A stretch of 64,000 bases of DNA from Vibrio atlanticus. GTDB taxonomy: Bacteria; Pseudomonadota; Gammaproteobacteria; Enterobacterales; Vibrionaceae. The stretch spans positions 2,232,001 through 2,296,000 of the forward strand of contig NZ_AP025460.1 of the NCBI RefSeq assembly GCF_024347315.1. Reading direction: 5' to 3'. Each line of letters opens with the position of its first letter. Position 1 is the stretch's first letter. Below are positions 28,369 through 38,127 of the stretch, piece by piece. The notes below the pieces were generated by a model. It saw only the letters and a list, made by a program, of their open reading frames with translations, was not told the origin of the DNA and ran no database searches. Both the position numbers and the translations under genes were made by a program.

Positions 28369-29103
28369 ATGAAAACATATTTTATATCAGATCTACACCT
28401 TGCTCCGTCGCGACAAGACATCACAGACTGCTTCTTAACCTTCATGAAGAACGAGGCCGTAGAAGCGGATGCACTCTACGTGTTGGGTGATCTTTTCGAA
28501 TTCTGGATTGGTGACGACGATACAAGCGAGTTCGCGAATTCAATTCGCCAAACGTTTATAGACTTAGTTAACACTGGCGTACCTTGTTATTTCACACAAG
28601 GCAATCGGGACTTTTTAGTTGGCAAAAAATTTGCGAAACAAACAGGCGTACAGCTTCTAGATGAAGTTTCTACTATCGATATCTACGGACAAAAAGCAGT
28701 GGTATTGCATGGTGATACTCTGTGTACCGAAGATATAAAGTACCTCGCCTTTCGTGAAAAAGTTCATCAGCCCTGGTTACAATGGGTCTTTAATAGAATT
28801 CCATTTTTTATCAAAAAGAAAATTGTCTCCAAGGTTCAGTCTGATATCAAAGATGATAAGCAGACAAAGTCACTCGACATCATGGATGTAACACAGCAAG
28901 AAGTCGAAAATGTGATGAAACAACACAACGTCGATTTGATGATCCACGGTCATACTCACCGTCCAGACATACACTCCTTCAGTGCTAACAATTGCACTAA
29001 AACCCGTATCGTACTGGGTGATTGGTATACCCAAGGATCAGTTCTGGTGTTCACTCCGCAAAGTTTTGAACTACAGAATCGCGAGTTTAGCAATCGCTTT
29101 TAG
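28369..29103 (+). CDS. lpxH: UDP-2,3-diacylglucosamine diphosphatase
   Basis: Peripheral-membrane metallophosphoesterase of lipid A synthesis; it hydrolyses UDP-2,3-diacylglucosamine to lipid X and UMP. All calcineurin-like motifs are present: SDLHLAPS (about residues 7-14), GDLFEFW, GNRDF, HGDTL and HGHTHRPD near residue 197. The 244-residue length and the start agree with E. coli LpxH. No ribosome-binding site is evident because a terminator hairpin with its T-run occupies the space just before the ATG. Confidence 0.95.
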   Translation: MKTYFISDLHLAPSRQDITDCFLTFMKNEAVEADALYVLGDLFEFWIGDDDTSEFANSIRQTFIDLVNTGVPCYFTQGNRDFLVGKKFAKQTGVQLLDEVSTIDIYGQKAVVLHGDTLCTEDIKYLAFREKVHQPWLQWVFNRIPFFIKKKIVSKVQSDIKDDKQTKSLDIMDVTQQEVENVMKQHNVDLMIHGHTHRPDIHSFSANNCTKTRIVLGDWYTQGSVLVFTPQSFELQNREFSNRF

Positions 29104-29226
29104 CATCACGCTTAAACTTTCACTTTTATTATTATCATCGGTCAGATTTTCTTCACTTGTATATGGTAATTTCTCCTGAATTAGCTATTATTTGTCTATC
29201 AAAAATAAACCGAACACAGTACCAAG

Positions 29227-30444
29227 TTGAAATATTCATACGTAGCGCGTCAACCAATACTCGATGCAGACAAGAAGACCATAGGTTACGAGTTGCTATT
29301 TAGGGATGGTCCTAAGAACACTTTCCCTGAAGTAGAGCCGGAGCTCGCTACTAGCCGTTTGCTTTCCGACCACTTCTTATCTACCCACTATAATACATTG
29401 GGCGATAAGCTTGGATTCGTTAATTTTCCATATGCAAGCTTGGTTAACCTAGTCCCGACTCTATTTCCGAAAGAGAGCTTAGTTGTCGAGGTACTGGAAG
29501 ACTGTGAGCCAACAGACGAACTGCTAGAAGCCATCATCACAATTTATGATGCGGGTTACACGATCGCGTTAGATGATTTTGTGCCTAGCAAAGCATGGAA
29601 ACGCTTCTTACCTTACGTATCAATTATCAAATTCGACATACGTTTGATCTCAATCGCTAAAGCTGCGATGTTCATGAACACTCTGAAAGACTTGAATATC
29701 GAGTTTCTAGCGGAGAAAGTAGAAACTCACGAAGAATACCAAGAAGCAATCCAAGCCGGGTTTAACTATTTTCAAGGCTACTTTTTCAGTAAGCCGGAGA
29801 TGATCCAAACTCGCGCATTAAACCCTGCTTTTTTAACCATTGTTCAACTGTTGAAAGAGATTGCCAACGATCCTATCAACTTTGCCGAAGTAGAGCGTTT
29901 GATTACCCTTGATATGACTATGTCGTATAAGCTGCTCTCTTACGTAAACTCCGCTGGTGGCTCATCAACACCGATTCGTTCATTCCACCAAGCGCTTGTT
30001 TATCTTGGTGAACAAAAACTACGTAAGCTAGTGTCACTGGTTGCTATCGCATCCGCGAAAGAAGATAAACCAGACTCACTTTATGGTTTAGCCGTGATAC
30101 GCGCGCGCCAATGTGAACTGTTGGTCGAGAAAATGAACGTTAAGGTTGAGCCCGGGCAAGCCTTTTTAACTGGCATGTTCTCGCTGCTCGACTCCCTATT
30201 CGATCTGCCGTTAGTAAAAGTACTGGACTCGGTGCCGATCGATGATGAGATTAAACAAGCCTTGATTCAACGTAAAGGCGTATTAGGTGCCATTTTGGCG
30301 ATGGTCATAGCTTATGAACAAGCTCGCTGGGATGAAGCAACGCGCATTCGTAAACTGCTCAAACTCAACGAAGCAGAGCTAGGTCAAGCTTATGACGAAG
30401 CAACTTCTTGGGCCCAAGACCTGCTGTCTCCTACTTTGAAATAG
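29227..30444 (+). CDS. EAL-HDOD signalling protein
   Basis: Two-domain regulator: an N-terminal EAL-like domain (about residues 1-205) and a C-terminal HDOD domain (about 205-400). The EAL half keeps several catalytic-type residues (YELLFRD, VEVLED, LDDF, IIKFDI, AEKVET, FQGYFFSKP) but its loop-6 DDFG motif is altered to DDFV, so c-di-GMP hydrolysis is doubtful. Such YuxH-type proteins affect motility and biofilm in vibrios. The start codon is TTG, judged from the ARQPILDADKKTIGYE family N-terminus. Confidence 0.85.
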   Translation: MKYSYVARQPILDADKKTIGYELLFRDGPKNTFPEVEPELATSRLLSDHFLSTHYNTLGDKLGFVNFPYASLVNLVPTLFPKESLVVEVLEDCEPTDELLEAIITIYDAGYTIALDDFVPSKAWKRFLPYVSIIKFDIRLISIAKAAMFMNTLKDLNIEFLAEKVETHEEYQEAIQAGFNYFQGYFFSKPEMIQTRALNPAFLTIVQLLKEIANDPINFAEVERLITLDMTMSYKLLSYVNSAGGSSTPIRSFHQALVYLGEQKLRKLVSLVAIASAKEDKPDSLYGLAVIRARQCELLVEKMNVKVEPGQAFLTGMFSLLDSLFDLPLVKVLDSVPIDDEIKQALIQRKGVLGAILAMVIAYEQARWDEATRIRKLLKLNEAELGQAYDEATSWAQDLLSPTLK

Positions 30445-30561
30445 TTCACGTCACACAGCAACTTCAATCGAAACTCAGCTTTGGTGAGCAGTCGTTTCTT
30501 GATAAACTCCAACACATTCATTTATGGCCTCTTAACAGAGGCCATTTTACAGGATTTGACC

Positions 30562-31077
30562 ATGTCTTTATGCCCATGTGATAGCAAAAATACTTACCAA
30601 CAGTGCTGTGAATCAGCACACCTTAACCACAGTACCGTTGAAACGCCTGAACAGTTGATGCGCTCTCGTTATTCAGCGCACGTGTTGGGTTTGGTTGACT
30701 ATGTTGTTGCTACTTATCATCCAAGCTGCAACGCAGAAGCGCAAAAAGAAGGTATTGCCGAATCTATCGACAGTGATTGGGCAGGTCTTGAAGTCATTGA
30801 TACTGCGGCAGGCTCGCACCAAGACGAAGGCTTTGTTGAGTTTAAAGCTTACTTCAATGAAGACGGCACACAATACTGCATGCAAGAGCGCTCGCGCTTT
30901 ATACGTAAAGACGACTTGTGGTACTACATTGATGGCACTTTCCCCGAGCAAGGAAATGAGCAAGAAGAACCTGAAATTGACCCACGCTTAAATCAAACCG
31001 TTGAGAGCTTTAAAATCGGCCGTAATGATCCGTGTATTTGTGGCAGTGGTAAGAAATACAAGAAGTGCTGCGGGTAA
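30562..31077 (+). CDS. YchJ-family SEC-C motif protein (UPF0225)
   Basis: Conserved protein with SEC-C zinc-binding motifs at both ends: [13 protein letters not shown] at residues 4-16 and [14 protein letters not shown] at the C-terminus. Between them is the YchJ domain ([20 protein letters not shown]), an NTF2-like fold. The start at 30562, after AGGA, matches the family; a 27-codon longer reading from 30481 has no family support. Function is unknown; relatives may act in protein quality control or translocation. Confidence 0.85.
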   Translation: MSLCPCDSKNTYQQCCESAHLNHSTVETPEQLMRSRYSAHVLGLVDYVVATYHPSCNAEAQKEGIAESIDSDWAGLEVIDTAAGSHQDEGFVEFKAYFNEDGTQYCMQERSRFIRKDDLWYYIDGTFPEQGNEQEEPEIDPRLNQTVESFKIGRNDPCICGSGKKYKKCCG

Positions 31078-31204
31078 CTCGTTCGACTAAGAAGTCAGAT
31101 GAAGAGAAGAGATTCCTGATGTCGCTTAGGCTCCTCGGAATGACGTAAAGTCAGAGGTTAGAAAAGTGACGTAGGGCTTAGAAATCTTGAAATCTTGAAA
31201 ATTA

Positions 31205-31241
31205 AAAAGCCCCGTAAACATATTTGTTTACGGGGCTTTTA
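31205..31241. terminator. Bidirectional terminator at the end of the his operon
   Basis: AAAAGCCCCGTAAACA / TGTTTACGGGGCTTTT hairpin between the ychJ-like gene and hisIE; it is the terminator of the his operon on the minus strand. Confidence 0.85.
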
Positions 31242-31278
31242 TCTATATTTTGCGTGGTTCGATTAATTCAAAGAGAGC

Positions 31279-31929
31279 TTACTTATGACGCTCTTTTAGC
31301 TTGTTCACCACGTCGTTCATCGATAAGCCTTGGTCTTGTAAAAGAACCATCAAGTGATAAATCAAATCTGCTGATTCACACACTAATTCCGCCTTATCGC
31401 CCGACGTCGCCGCAAGCGCGACTTCAACGCCTTCTTCGCCCACTTTTTGCGAAATACGCTTGGTGCCACGAGCATATAGGCTGGCAGTATAAGAAGATTC
31501 AGGATCGGCGTCCTTGCGGGCAGCCAGTAGCTGCTCAAGCTGATGAAGCCACACCATCTGAGACTCTTGTTGTTTGTCTCCGTCCCAGCACGTTGTTGTA
31601 CCTGTGTGGCACGTTGGACCAATGGGATTAACTTTAACCAGTAAGGTGTCGCTGTCACAGTCCAAGGCGACGTTGTGCAGTTGCAATACGTTGCCTGACG
31701 TTTCACCTTTCGTCCAAAGGCGCTCTTTGGTGCGAGAGAAAAACGTCACTTGGCCAGTCTCGCCTGTTTTCTCGAGTGCTGCAGGGTTCATGTATCCCAT
31801 CATCAGCACTTGGCTAGATTGGTAATCTTGAACAATAGCTGGCACTAAGCCACCCACTTTTTCCCAATCAATACGCTCTGACAATGCGCCTACTTCTGTT
31901 TTTGATAAGCTTACGGGTTCAAAACTCAT
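31279..31929 (-). CDS. hisI: Bifunctional phosphoribosyl-AMP cyclohydrolase / phosphoribosyl-ATP pyrophosphatase
   Basis: Carries out steps two and three of histidine synthesis. The N-terminal HisI domain (to about residue 115) shows [31 protein letters not shown] and the metal/zinc site [10 protein letters not shown] and CHTGTTTC. The C-terminal HisE domain has [20 protein letters not shown] and EGVEVALAA, with [11 protein letters not shown] near the end. Last gene of the operon, overlapping hisF by 4 bases. Confidence 0.97.
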   Translation of the reverse strand: MSFEPVSLSKTEVGALSERIDWEKVGGLVPAIVQDYQSSQVLMMGYMNPAALEKTGETGQVTFFSRTKERLWTKGETSGNVLQLHNVALDCDSDTLLVKVNPIGPTCHTGTTTCWDGDKQQESQMVWLHQLEQLLAARKDADPESSYTASLYARGTKRISQKVGEEGVEVALAATSGDKAELVCESADLIYHLMVLLQDQGLSMNDVVNKLKERHK

Positions 31930-32699
31930 AGTCGCACCTCTACATCTTGTTGTTTTAAATACTGTTTAAGTTCACCAATATTGATGACTTGTTTGTGGAA
32001 TACCGAAGCCGCAAGTGCTCCATCCACGTTGGTCTTTTTATAAGCTTCAGCAAAGTGCTCCATCGCACCTGCGCCACCAGAAGCAATCAATGGAACGTTA
32101 CATACTGAGCGAACCATGTTGAGTTGCTCGATGTCGTAACCATTACGAACGCCATCTTGGTTCATCATGTTTAACACAATCTCACCTGCACCACGCTTCT
32201 GTACTTCTTGCACCCAATCTTTGGTTTCCCATTTGGTTGCTTTGGTACGCGCTTCGTCGCCTGTGAATTGGTAAACCTGATATTTACCGGTTTCTTTATC
32301 GAAGTATGAATCGATACCAACAACGATACACTGCACGCCGAACTTATCAGCAAGGTCAGTGATCAGTTGCGGATTAGCCAATGCCGGTGAGTTAATTGAC
32401 ACTTTATCAGCACCAAACTCAAGAATACGCGCTGCATCTTCCGCTGATTTAATACCACCAGCCACACAGAAAGGAATATCAATCACTTCTGCTACACGTT
32501 TCACCCAGCTCTTGTCGACTACACGCCCATCGCTTGATGCAGTGATATCGTAAAATACTAATTCATCAGCGCCCTCTTCCGCATAACGTTGTGCTAGCGG
32601 AACGATGTCACCAATAATTTCGTGGTTACGGAACTGAACGCCCTTAACCACCTGTCCATCACGGACATCCAAACAAGGGATTATTCTTTTTGCTAACAT
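31926..32699 (-). CDS. hisF: Imidazole glycerol phosphate synthase cyclase subunit HisF
   Basis: Forms imidazole glycerol phosphate and AICAR from PRFAR, using ammonia channelled from HisH. The TIM barrel has the usual [17 protein letters not shown] (residues 4-20) and [20 protein letters not shown], and its two catalytic aspartates lie in CLDV and VGIDSY. The correct start is the ATG at 32699. Abnormally, hisF does not follow hisA directly: the 11.2-kb element ends exactly at this start codon region, so the upstream sequence, including the ribosome-binding site (AGGTGTT), belongs to the element. Confidence 0.96.
   Translation of the reverse strand: MLAKRIIPCLDVRDGQVVKGVQFRNHEIIGDIVPLAQRYAEEGADELVFYDITASSDGRVVDKSWVKRVAEVIDIPFCVAGGIKSAEDAARILEFGADKVSINSPALANPQLITDLADKFGVQCIVVGIDSYFDKETGKYQVYQFTGDEARTKATKWETKDWVQEVQKRGAGEIVLNMMNQDGVRNGYDIEQLNMVRSVCNVPLIASGGAGAMEHFAEAYKKTNVDGALAASVFHKQVINIGELKQYLKQQDVEVRL
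32671..32699 (-). repeat. Attachment-site repeat at the hisF border
   Basis: On the minus strand this begins ATGTTAGCAAAAAGAATAAT and continues CCCTTGTTT. It is the first 29 bases of hisF. It matches the hisA-border copy at 25 of 29 positions; all four differences are silent for hisF. Confidence 0.75.
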
Positions 32700-33186
32700 A
32701 GATAACACCTATCCATAAGCCTTTGTTTTATATTGAATTTAAACAAATACACCAGAAACTCCATTTCACATTTTGCATCACATTTGCATCATTAAATATT
32801 AACTTTAACTAATGAAAATTGACGAATAATGCATAGCATGACTAATTATTCAATTACTATATAACAGTTTCAATCTCATTTCATGCGCTATTCTTTGAAT
32901 GTAAATTCCACCGCCAGCGGTGAACATAGCGATACGCTAAATGAGTAATACGTTCACCTATGATGACATTACCTATTGTTAACACCCCATTTTAAGTTAA
33001 TGGTCTAAAGTACATTATGTTTAAGATGAAAATTTAGAGATTGTATATCTATCTCGAATGCCAGTGTATGACCCAAATAAGAGCACTTCTAAACTTCATA
33101 CGCTTTCATGTTGCCGTATTTTTTTTACGGAAGACTACGGCCTATGTGATATAGTTATATCAAATGTAAAAATTCGAGCACAAAAA
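32700..33186. other. Element end: promoter region between hisF and the ATPase gene
   Basis: No gene seen in 487 AT-rich bases. It holds integrase arm-like repeat copy A at 32771-32790. A small hairpin CACCGC-CA-GCGGTG lies at about 32909-32922, and the inverted pair GGTGAAC / GTTCACC at about 32918-32958 could be an operator. Divergent promoters for hisF-hisI and the defence operon must lie here; a weak TATAAA is visible upstream of hisF on the minus strand. Confidence 0.5.
32771..32790. repeat. Putative integrase arm site, copy A
   Basis: TTTTGCATCACATTTGCATC, 72 bases from the hisF-side attachment repeat. Two near-identical copies lie beside the integrase gene at the other end. Confidence 0.55.
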
Positions 33187-34305
33187 ATGCTATGTAACCT
33201 AAAGGTCAAAGGTTTCCGTAACTTTGGTGAAGAGTGTGTAGTTAACCTTCGCACTGACAAGTCTTACGAGTTTAATTCGCACGCTGTCAGAAACGGCATC
33301 GTTTCTAGTGCTGTTATGTACGGTGGTAACGGAGAAGGTAAGTCGAACCTTGGACTAGCAATCCTAGACCTAACCTGCCACCTATTAGATACCTCTAACA
33401 TTATTCCTTCACTGCACGTTAACTATATCAATGCAAAAATGCCTGAGGACTCATTAGCTGAGTTTACGTATACGTTTAACTTTGAAGATGTAGAGTTGGT
33501 GTATTCCTATGGTAAAGAAAAATGCACCGAGACTGTCTATGAGATACTTCTAATAGACGGTAAGGAAGTCATAAGCATTGACCGAAGAAAGTCAGATTTA
33601 GCATCTTATAACCTTGCTGGAGCAGAGGCGCTTAAAAACGACTTTACTGGACGTAACATATCGCCGATAAAGTTTCTAGAATCCAATGCCTTGCTCGACC
33701 CAACCAAGGAAGCTAAAGCTTTTTTCCAATTTATTGAATTTGTTAAAGGCATGGTATTCTTCCGCACTCTAACAAAAGCAACTGAGTTTCATGGTGGCCC
33801 ACTTGAAACCAAACGTATATCACAGCGAATTATCGAACAAGATAAGCTAAAAGATTTCGAAAAATTCCTCAACGAATCTGGTGTAGAGTGCAAACTAATC
33901 CAGACAGGCGACTCAGGAAAAGAACAAATTGAGTTCGATTTTGGCGAAAAAAGTATCGAATTCTCCCTAATCGCGTCAACAGGTACGATATCGCTTGGTA
34001 ACTTCTATTATTGGTATCTGAAACTATTAAGCAAAGAAGTCACATTTGCCTATATTGATGAGTTTGATGCTTACTACCACTTTGCTCTCGCTAGGCGAAT
34101 AGTAAAATTGGTATCCGAAACATCGTGCCAATCGATCATCACAACACATAACAGTACATTGCTATCCAACTATGTGCTCAGACCAGACTGCTACTACATT
34201 TTGGAGCACAATGCATTAAGACCTCTTTACGAGCTTACCTCTAGGGAACTTAGAAAAGCGCATAACCTTGAGAAAATGTATAGAGCAGGAGCGTTTGATG
34301 AGTAG
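33187..34305 (+). CDS. RecF/OLD-like AAA ATPase of a two-gene defence-type system
   Basis: ABC-class ATPase of about 372 residues. It opens with the SMC/RecF-type strand MLCNLKVKGFRNFGEECVVN and Walker A GGNGEGKSN (about residues 50-58). The C-terminus has Walker B FAYIDEFDAYYHFALARRIV (about 305-320) and the H-switch IITTHNSTLLSN. The insert between them has no recognised domain. The start at 33187 fits this fold; a 43-codon extension upstream has no family character. It overlaps the TOPRIM gene by 8 bases. ATPase plus TOPRIM pairs occur in antiphage systems such as AbiL, PARIS and split OLD; I cannot assign which, if any. Confidence 0.75.
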   Translation: MLCNLKVKGFRNFGEECVVNLRTDKSYEFNSHAVRNGIVSSAVMYGGNGEGKSNLGLAILDLTCHLLDTSNIIPSLHVNYINAKMPEDSLAEFTYTFNFEDVELVYSYGKEKCTETVYEILLIDGKEVISIDRRKSDLASYNLAGAEALKNDFTGRNISPIKFLESNALLDPTKEAKAFFQFIEFVKGMVFFRTLTKATEFHGGPLETKRISQRIIEQDKLKDFEKFLNESGVECKLIQTGDSGKEQIEFDFGEKSIEFSLIASTGTISLGNFYYWYLKLLSKEVTFAYIDEFDAYYHFALARRIVKLVSETSCQSIITTHNSTLLSNYVLRPDCYYILEHNALRPLYELTSRELRKAHNLEKMYRAGAFDE

Positions 34306-35056
34306 TAATGTACTATTCATCTTTGAGGGGAAAAGAGCTGAGCCGAATATAGCTAGAAACCTCAGGGAAACAATACTAGAAAGAGATTCTAAGATCGTTG
34401 TCCAAACATCTTACGGAATGAACATCTACAACTTATTCAACAAGATAATAATGGATGAATATTTCGATACCTACGAATTTATAATCCAAGAACTGGCAGC
34501 AAAACTGACCCCGACAGATGATGATATAGCCGTGATGGGCATAGAAGACCCAAGTAATATTAGCGAAATATACTTGTTCTTCGATTACGATTGTCACTGT
34601 TCAAATGCCGACGATGAAAAAATTCGCCAAATGGTCGAACTTTTCAATGATGCGCAAGACAAGGGATTACTGTGTGTTAGCTATCCTATGGTAGAAGCCA
34701 TACGTCATCAGAAAGGACACGACCCAGAATATCTAACTCATAGCACTGAAGACTTGAGAAACTACAAAAGATGGGTTAATGCAGCACCAGAAATAGATAA
34801 ACAGTTCCAAAACTGGGGGCTATATACATTGGAAACTTGGAGCAGTATAACCAAGCAACATTTATCTAGAGTTCATTGCTTATTGACCAACACCTTAGAG
34901 TTACCTTCTGAGCCAGTTTGTATGCTTGAGGTCTTTGAACATCAAATGGGGAAGCACCGTCCAGATAATGAAGTTGCTGTTATAAGTGGTTTTCCATTGA
35001 TGCTGCTCGATCACTATGGTGAGGACACTTTTAATATACTAGAAATCGATAGATAG
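34298..35056 (+). CDS. TOPRIM-fold putative nuclease partner of the ATPase
   Basis: Protein of about 252 residues beginning MSSNVLFIFEGKRAEPNIAR, where FEGK supplies the catalytic Glu of a TOPRIM fold, in the style of RloB and AbiLii proteins. The second acidic motif is IYLFFDYDCHC (about residues 92-102, DxD), followed by a conserved-looking VSYPMVEAIRHQKG. These are the metal-binding features of DNA- or RNA-cleaving TOPRIM enzymes. The ATG at 34298 overlaps the ATPase stop (ATGAGTAG), so the pair is translationally coupled. Probably the effector that the ATPase controls; target unknown. Confidence 0.7.
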   Translation: MSSNVLFIFEGKRAEPNIARNLRETILERDSKIVVQTSYGMNIYNLFNKIIMDEYFDTYEFIIQELAAKLTPTDDDIAVMGIEDPSNISEIYLFFDYDCHCSNADDEKIRQMVELFNDAQDKGLLCVSYPMVEAIRHQKGHDPEYLTHSTEDLRNYKRWVNAAPEIDKQFQNWGLYTLETWSSITKQHLSRVHCLLTNTLELPSEPVCMLEVFEHQMGKHRPDNEVAVISGFPLMLLDHYGEDTFNILEIDR

Positions 35057-35118
35057 ATATTTCGGGGCAGCTTCGAGGTACACGAAATAAACAGAAAAAC
35101 TCTCTGCTCCATACCCTA

Positions 35119-38100
35119 TCACTCTGTCTTATGTACTAAACCATTTAACACAGTTAACTCTTCAAAGTCTTGGAAGCGAGCAAGGTAGCGCTCTTCATTT
35201 TTAGTATCCGAGTTTAGCCTCCATACAATCGTGCCTTTATAATAGATCATGTAGATAATATCTTGACGCTGACGATATGCCGCGATATCCCATAATAACT
35301 TATGGCATTTTGTAAACAGGGAATCGAATTTTTGTCTAAATAGATAATTGTAGATGTTGGACAAATCAATAATATCTTGCTCTTTAATACGATCATACAT
35401 ATCACTTTCAACTAACGTTTGATGCTTGTAAATTGTAGCTCGACAGAAATTGTAACTACTCCTATCTGATTCAATTGCTTTATCAAGTTGTTTGATTTTA
35501 TCAACATTGTTTCGCTCGTTGTTAATCGTGAACAAGATGTTGTTAGCTAACGTGAAATGGCTTTGTTTTCTTGCTCGCTTCTCCAACCTTACCAACGCTT
35601 TAAATCGTTGCTCGGTATCTTTAGTCTCAGCAAGAATTACATCCGATAGGATGAAAGCTACTGACGTCTTATGATAATCATTTTTATGCGCTCTAGCTAA
35701 AGCAATCGCAGCATCAATATCCGTATGCTCAAGAAGATGTAAGCGCTCTACATAGATTGACTCGAGTGTGCCTTTATCATCATCGGGGCATAGCTCTTCA
35801 CTGAGATTTAGATACTTCTCTGTTTCGGAGTAGCTTCCCCTCATTCTGTATGCACAAGCCATATGCTCATAATATTTATATAAGTTGCCTTGGTCGATTT
35901 CTCTTACAGTATCGAGTAAGAGCTCTATCGCTGAAATGGTTTCTGCGTAACGATCAGAATTAATCAATATATAGATATAAGAACTGCTGTAGAATCGAAG
36001 CTTGTTCAACCGCCTTTCATTCATTTCATTACTCTCCCCTACCACTTCGTTATGCCTCATGTTCTGCAAACATGATTCGATAGAGTAAAGGAGCAACGCC
36101 CCAGTGTTATCTTCTTCTGTACTATATCCCGTCTGGTAAATTTTACGATTGAGCGAACTGAGTTTAACTCCTCGCTTTGTTGGGATTATGGTTACTCTCA
36201 GATAGGCATTAGATATTCTGAAAATGTCTTCTTCAGACATTTTACTAAGAATATAATCTTTAATAATGGGATTAATTTTGATAATCGTGGTAGAAGGATC
36301 AAGTTTGACGGTTGTAGCCAACTCGAATTTAACCAACTCTTGAACATGTTTAGGATTAAGTTTTGCTCCCAATTTGTCTTGAGTCAAATTAGTTAATGTC
36401 TCTCCATTTTTTAGAATAGAAAGAATATTCAACATTCTCAGAGTCTGTTCTTTTGATCGATCAGTCAATAGGAGATCTATCTGATTGAGCGTAGTAGCAG
36501 GAATGTGAGCTAGGTGAAAATCGTCGTCAAAAATCTCATTATGAGCCAGAACTTCTTCAACAGAACTATTTTCTAGGAAATCCATTATCTGCTCGAGCTT
36601 ATCAACAACCCCTTCAGAACGGTCATGTATCTGTGCAACCTGGGATTGAGTGAGCTGTCCCGAGCCAAACCTATCGTTCAGGATCAATTGGCTTTCATTT
36701 AGAGTGAGTGCCTCTAAATCTACATGAAAGCGCCTAAACTGTTTTATAGTTACGCTCGATAGAAAGATGAAAAAAGTGTTTTTTCCAAACTCAGGAAGTA
36801 GCTCAGGTAAGTTGACAAGATACATAAGAGCATCAGCATTCATTTTGCCCTTAATATTGTCGAAAATAATGAAGTACGCCTCTTCATTCGCTTTTGCGCT
36901 TAAAAGGTAAATCAGTTGTGTTAATGGTTGGCGGGTCTCAGACTTTATCTGGTTTTCAACCTGCACTTTTGTTAGTACTTCAGAACAATCAATTCGCAAA
37001 AACTTTGCCTTCTGTTCACCTAAGGCGTGTTTAAACGACGAGATGAAGTCATATGCGCCATAACCAAGTGGTGTGCTTATAGACAGGGCGTTGTTGTTGT
37101 CCAGAAGGGTTAATGAATCAAGAAACGTTTGTTTTCGAACATTGCGGTTGTAGCCCCTATCCTCGATTTCATAGAAGTTTATAGTTTCTTGGAGCTGTCG
37201 TTCTAATTCATGCTTTTCAGCTCTTTTTTTTTTGACCTCACTGACCTGACTCAATTTATCAAACGTAGTGTTACAATCCACTCCACGATAAAATTGAACT
37301 CGCCCCCGAGAAATGGCATCTTCAAGGTTGGTAAATAGATCTTTCCTTTCATACTCTATCTTAGCAGGTTCAGACTGATAGAAAGTCCAGAGTATATCGT
37401 AATCAGTTATCGAGTTAGTAACGACTGTCGCCAATGCCCTCGTGAAGCTGTCTTCCCAACCGCTATATCCCATGACAACAACAAGATCATCGCCCACAAG
37501 GTTCTGTAGAGACATTTCAATACGCGCCCTACTTTGCTGTAATTGACTTGTCGTATGCATCGTATCACCCTGATCCCAGATCCCGTGTAGGTGATAGATA
37601 TTTATGCCGTCATTAACTTTGTTTGATAACTGCGTGTCAGCCACAACACTAAATGAATTGTAACGAATACCTTGATTGTTGAACTCTGCTTCCAGCAAAG
37701 TATCAAAGTTAGTTGTGATAATATTATCAACACGAAAGTTGTTATTTTTAATACCAGAGACAAAGTCTTTAATCGCTTGGGGAATACGGTGATTTCCCTC
37801 GTCATCAATATTGCTTTCTACAACATTTCGGATGATTTCATTGACAGCTCTTTGCCCATAAGTGCCTGCAATGATCCTAAAAGCCTGTTGATACTTTTCT
37901 TGAGAATCAGCTCCCTCTAATTCATCCAGATAATCGGACAAATCTTCGGGGTCATCTTGGTTTCGTACATACTCTTCTATGAACTCGAGGACACCTGCGA
38001 CATTAGGGATGCCAGCACTGCCATTGTGAGATTGACTGAAAGCAGCTCCAAAAAGGAAAGTAGTTCCGTCTTTGTGGTTTTTTATACGCTTAATAAGATT

Positions 38101-38127
38101 ACGTTCAAGATGAAATTCTAATGGCAT
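35119..38127 (-). CDS. SIR2-like / degenerate NTPase / helical-repeat protein, putative antiphage effector
   Basis: About 1002 residues. An N-terminal SIR2-like domain (residues ~1-270) has FLFGAAFSQ, IITTNFDTLLEAEF, YHLHGIWDQG and VVVMGYSGWEDSF, the NAD-binding pattern of defence SIR2 domains that deplete NAD+. The middle (~330-600) resembles a STAND/AAA NTPase but its P-loop position reads STPLGYGAYDF, lacking GKS/T; FIIFDNI may be Walker B. The C-terminal ~400 residues are helical, TPR-like (YYEHMACAYRMRGSYSETEK). Architecture recalls Avs5 and DSR proteins. A GTG at 38157 would add ten residues. It converges on the ATPase/TOPRIM pair with only 62 bases between. Confidence 0.75.
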   Translation of the reverse strand: MPLEFHLERNLIKRIKNHKDGTTFLFGAAFSQSHNGSAGIPNVAGVLEFIEEYVRNQDDPEDLSDYLDELEGADSQEKYQQAFRIIAGTYGQRAVNEIIRNVVESNIDDEGNHRIPQAIKDFVSGIKNNNFRVDNIITTNFDTLLEAEFNNQGIRYNSFSVVADTQLSNKVNDGINIYHLHGIWDQGDTMHTTSQLQQSRARIEMSLQNLVGDDLVVVMGYSGWEDSFTRALATVVTNSITDYDILWTFYQSEPAKIEYERKDLFTNLEDAISRGRVQFYRGVDCNTTFDKLSQVSEVKKKRAEKHELERQLQETINFYEIEDRGYNRNVRKQTFLDSLTLLDNNNALSISTPLGYGAYDFISSFKHALGEQKAKFLRIDCSEVLTKVQVENQIKSETRQPLTQLIYLLSAKANEEAYFIIFDNIKGKMNADALMYLVNLPELLPEFGKNTFFIFLSSVTIKQFRRFHVDLEALTLNESQLILNDRFGSGQLTQSQVAQIHDRSEGVVDKLEQIMDFLENSSVEEVLAHNEIFDDDFHLAHIPATTLNQIDLLLTDRSKEQTLRMLNILSILKNGETLTNLTQDKLGAKLNPKHVQELVKFELATTVKLDPSTTIIKINPIIKDYILSKMSEEDIFRISNAYLRVTIIPTKRGVKLSSLNRKIYQTGYSTEEDNTGALLLYSIESCLQNMRHNEVVGESNEMNERRLNKLRFYSSSYIYILINSDRYAETISAIELLLDTVREIDQGNLYKYYEHMACAYRMRGSYSETEKYLNLSEELCPDDDKGTLESIYVERLHLLEHTDIDAAIALARAHKNDYHKTSVAFILSDVILAETKDTEQRFKALVRLEKRARKQSHFTLANNILFTINNERNNVDKIKQLDKAIESDRSSYNFCRATIYKHQTLVESDMYDRIKEQDIIDLSNIYNYLFRQKFDSLFTKCHKLLWDIAAYRQRQDIIYMIYYKGTIVWRLNSDTKNEERYLARFQDFEELTVLNGLVHKTE

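Noticed and set aside
30481..30561. N-terminal extension of the YchJ-like protein
   Set aside because: The family start, with the cysteine motif, is at 30562 after a good AGGA.
31078..31200. Possible repeat element after the ychJ-like gene
   Set aside because: The stretch looks like sequence seen repeated in vibrios, but only one copy is in the window and no clear ends can be defined.
32671..32699. tRNA-gene integration site
   Set aside because: No tRNA is present at either border; the target is protein-coding.
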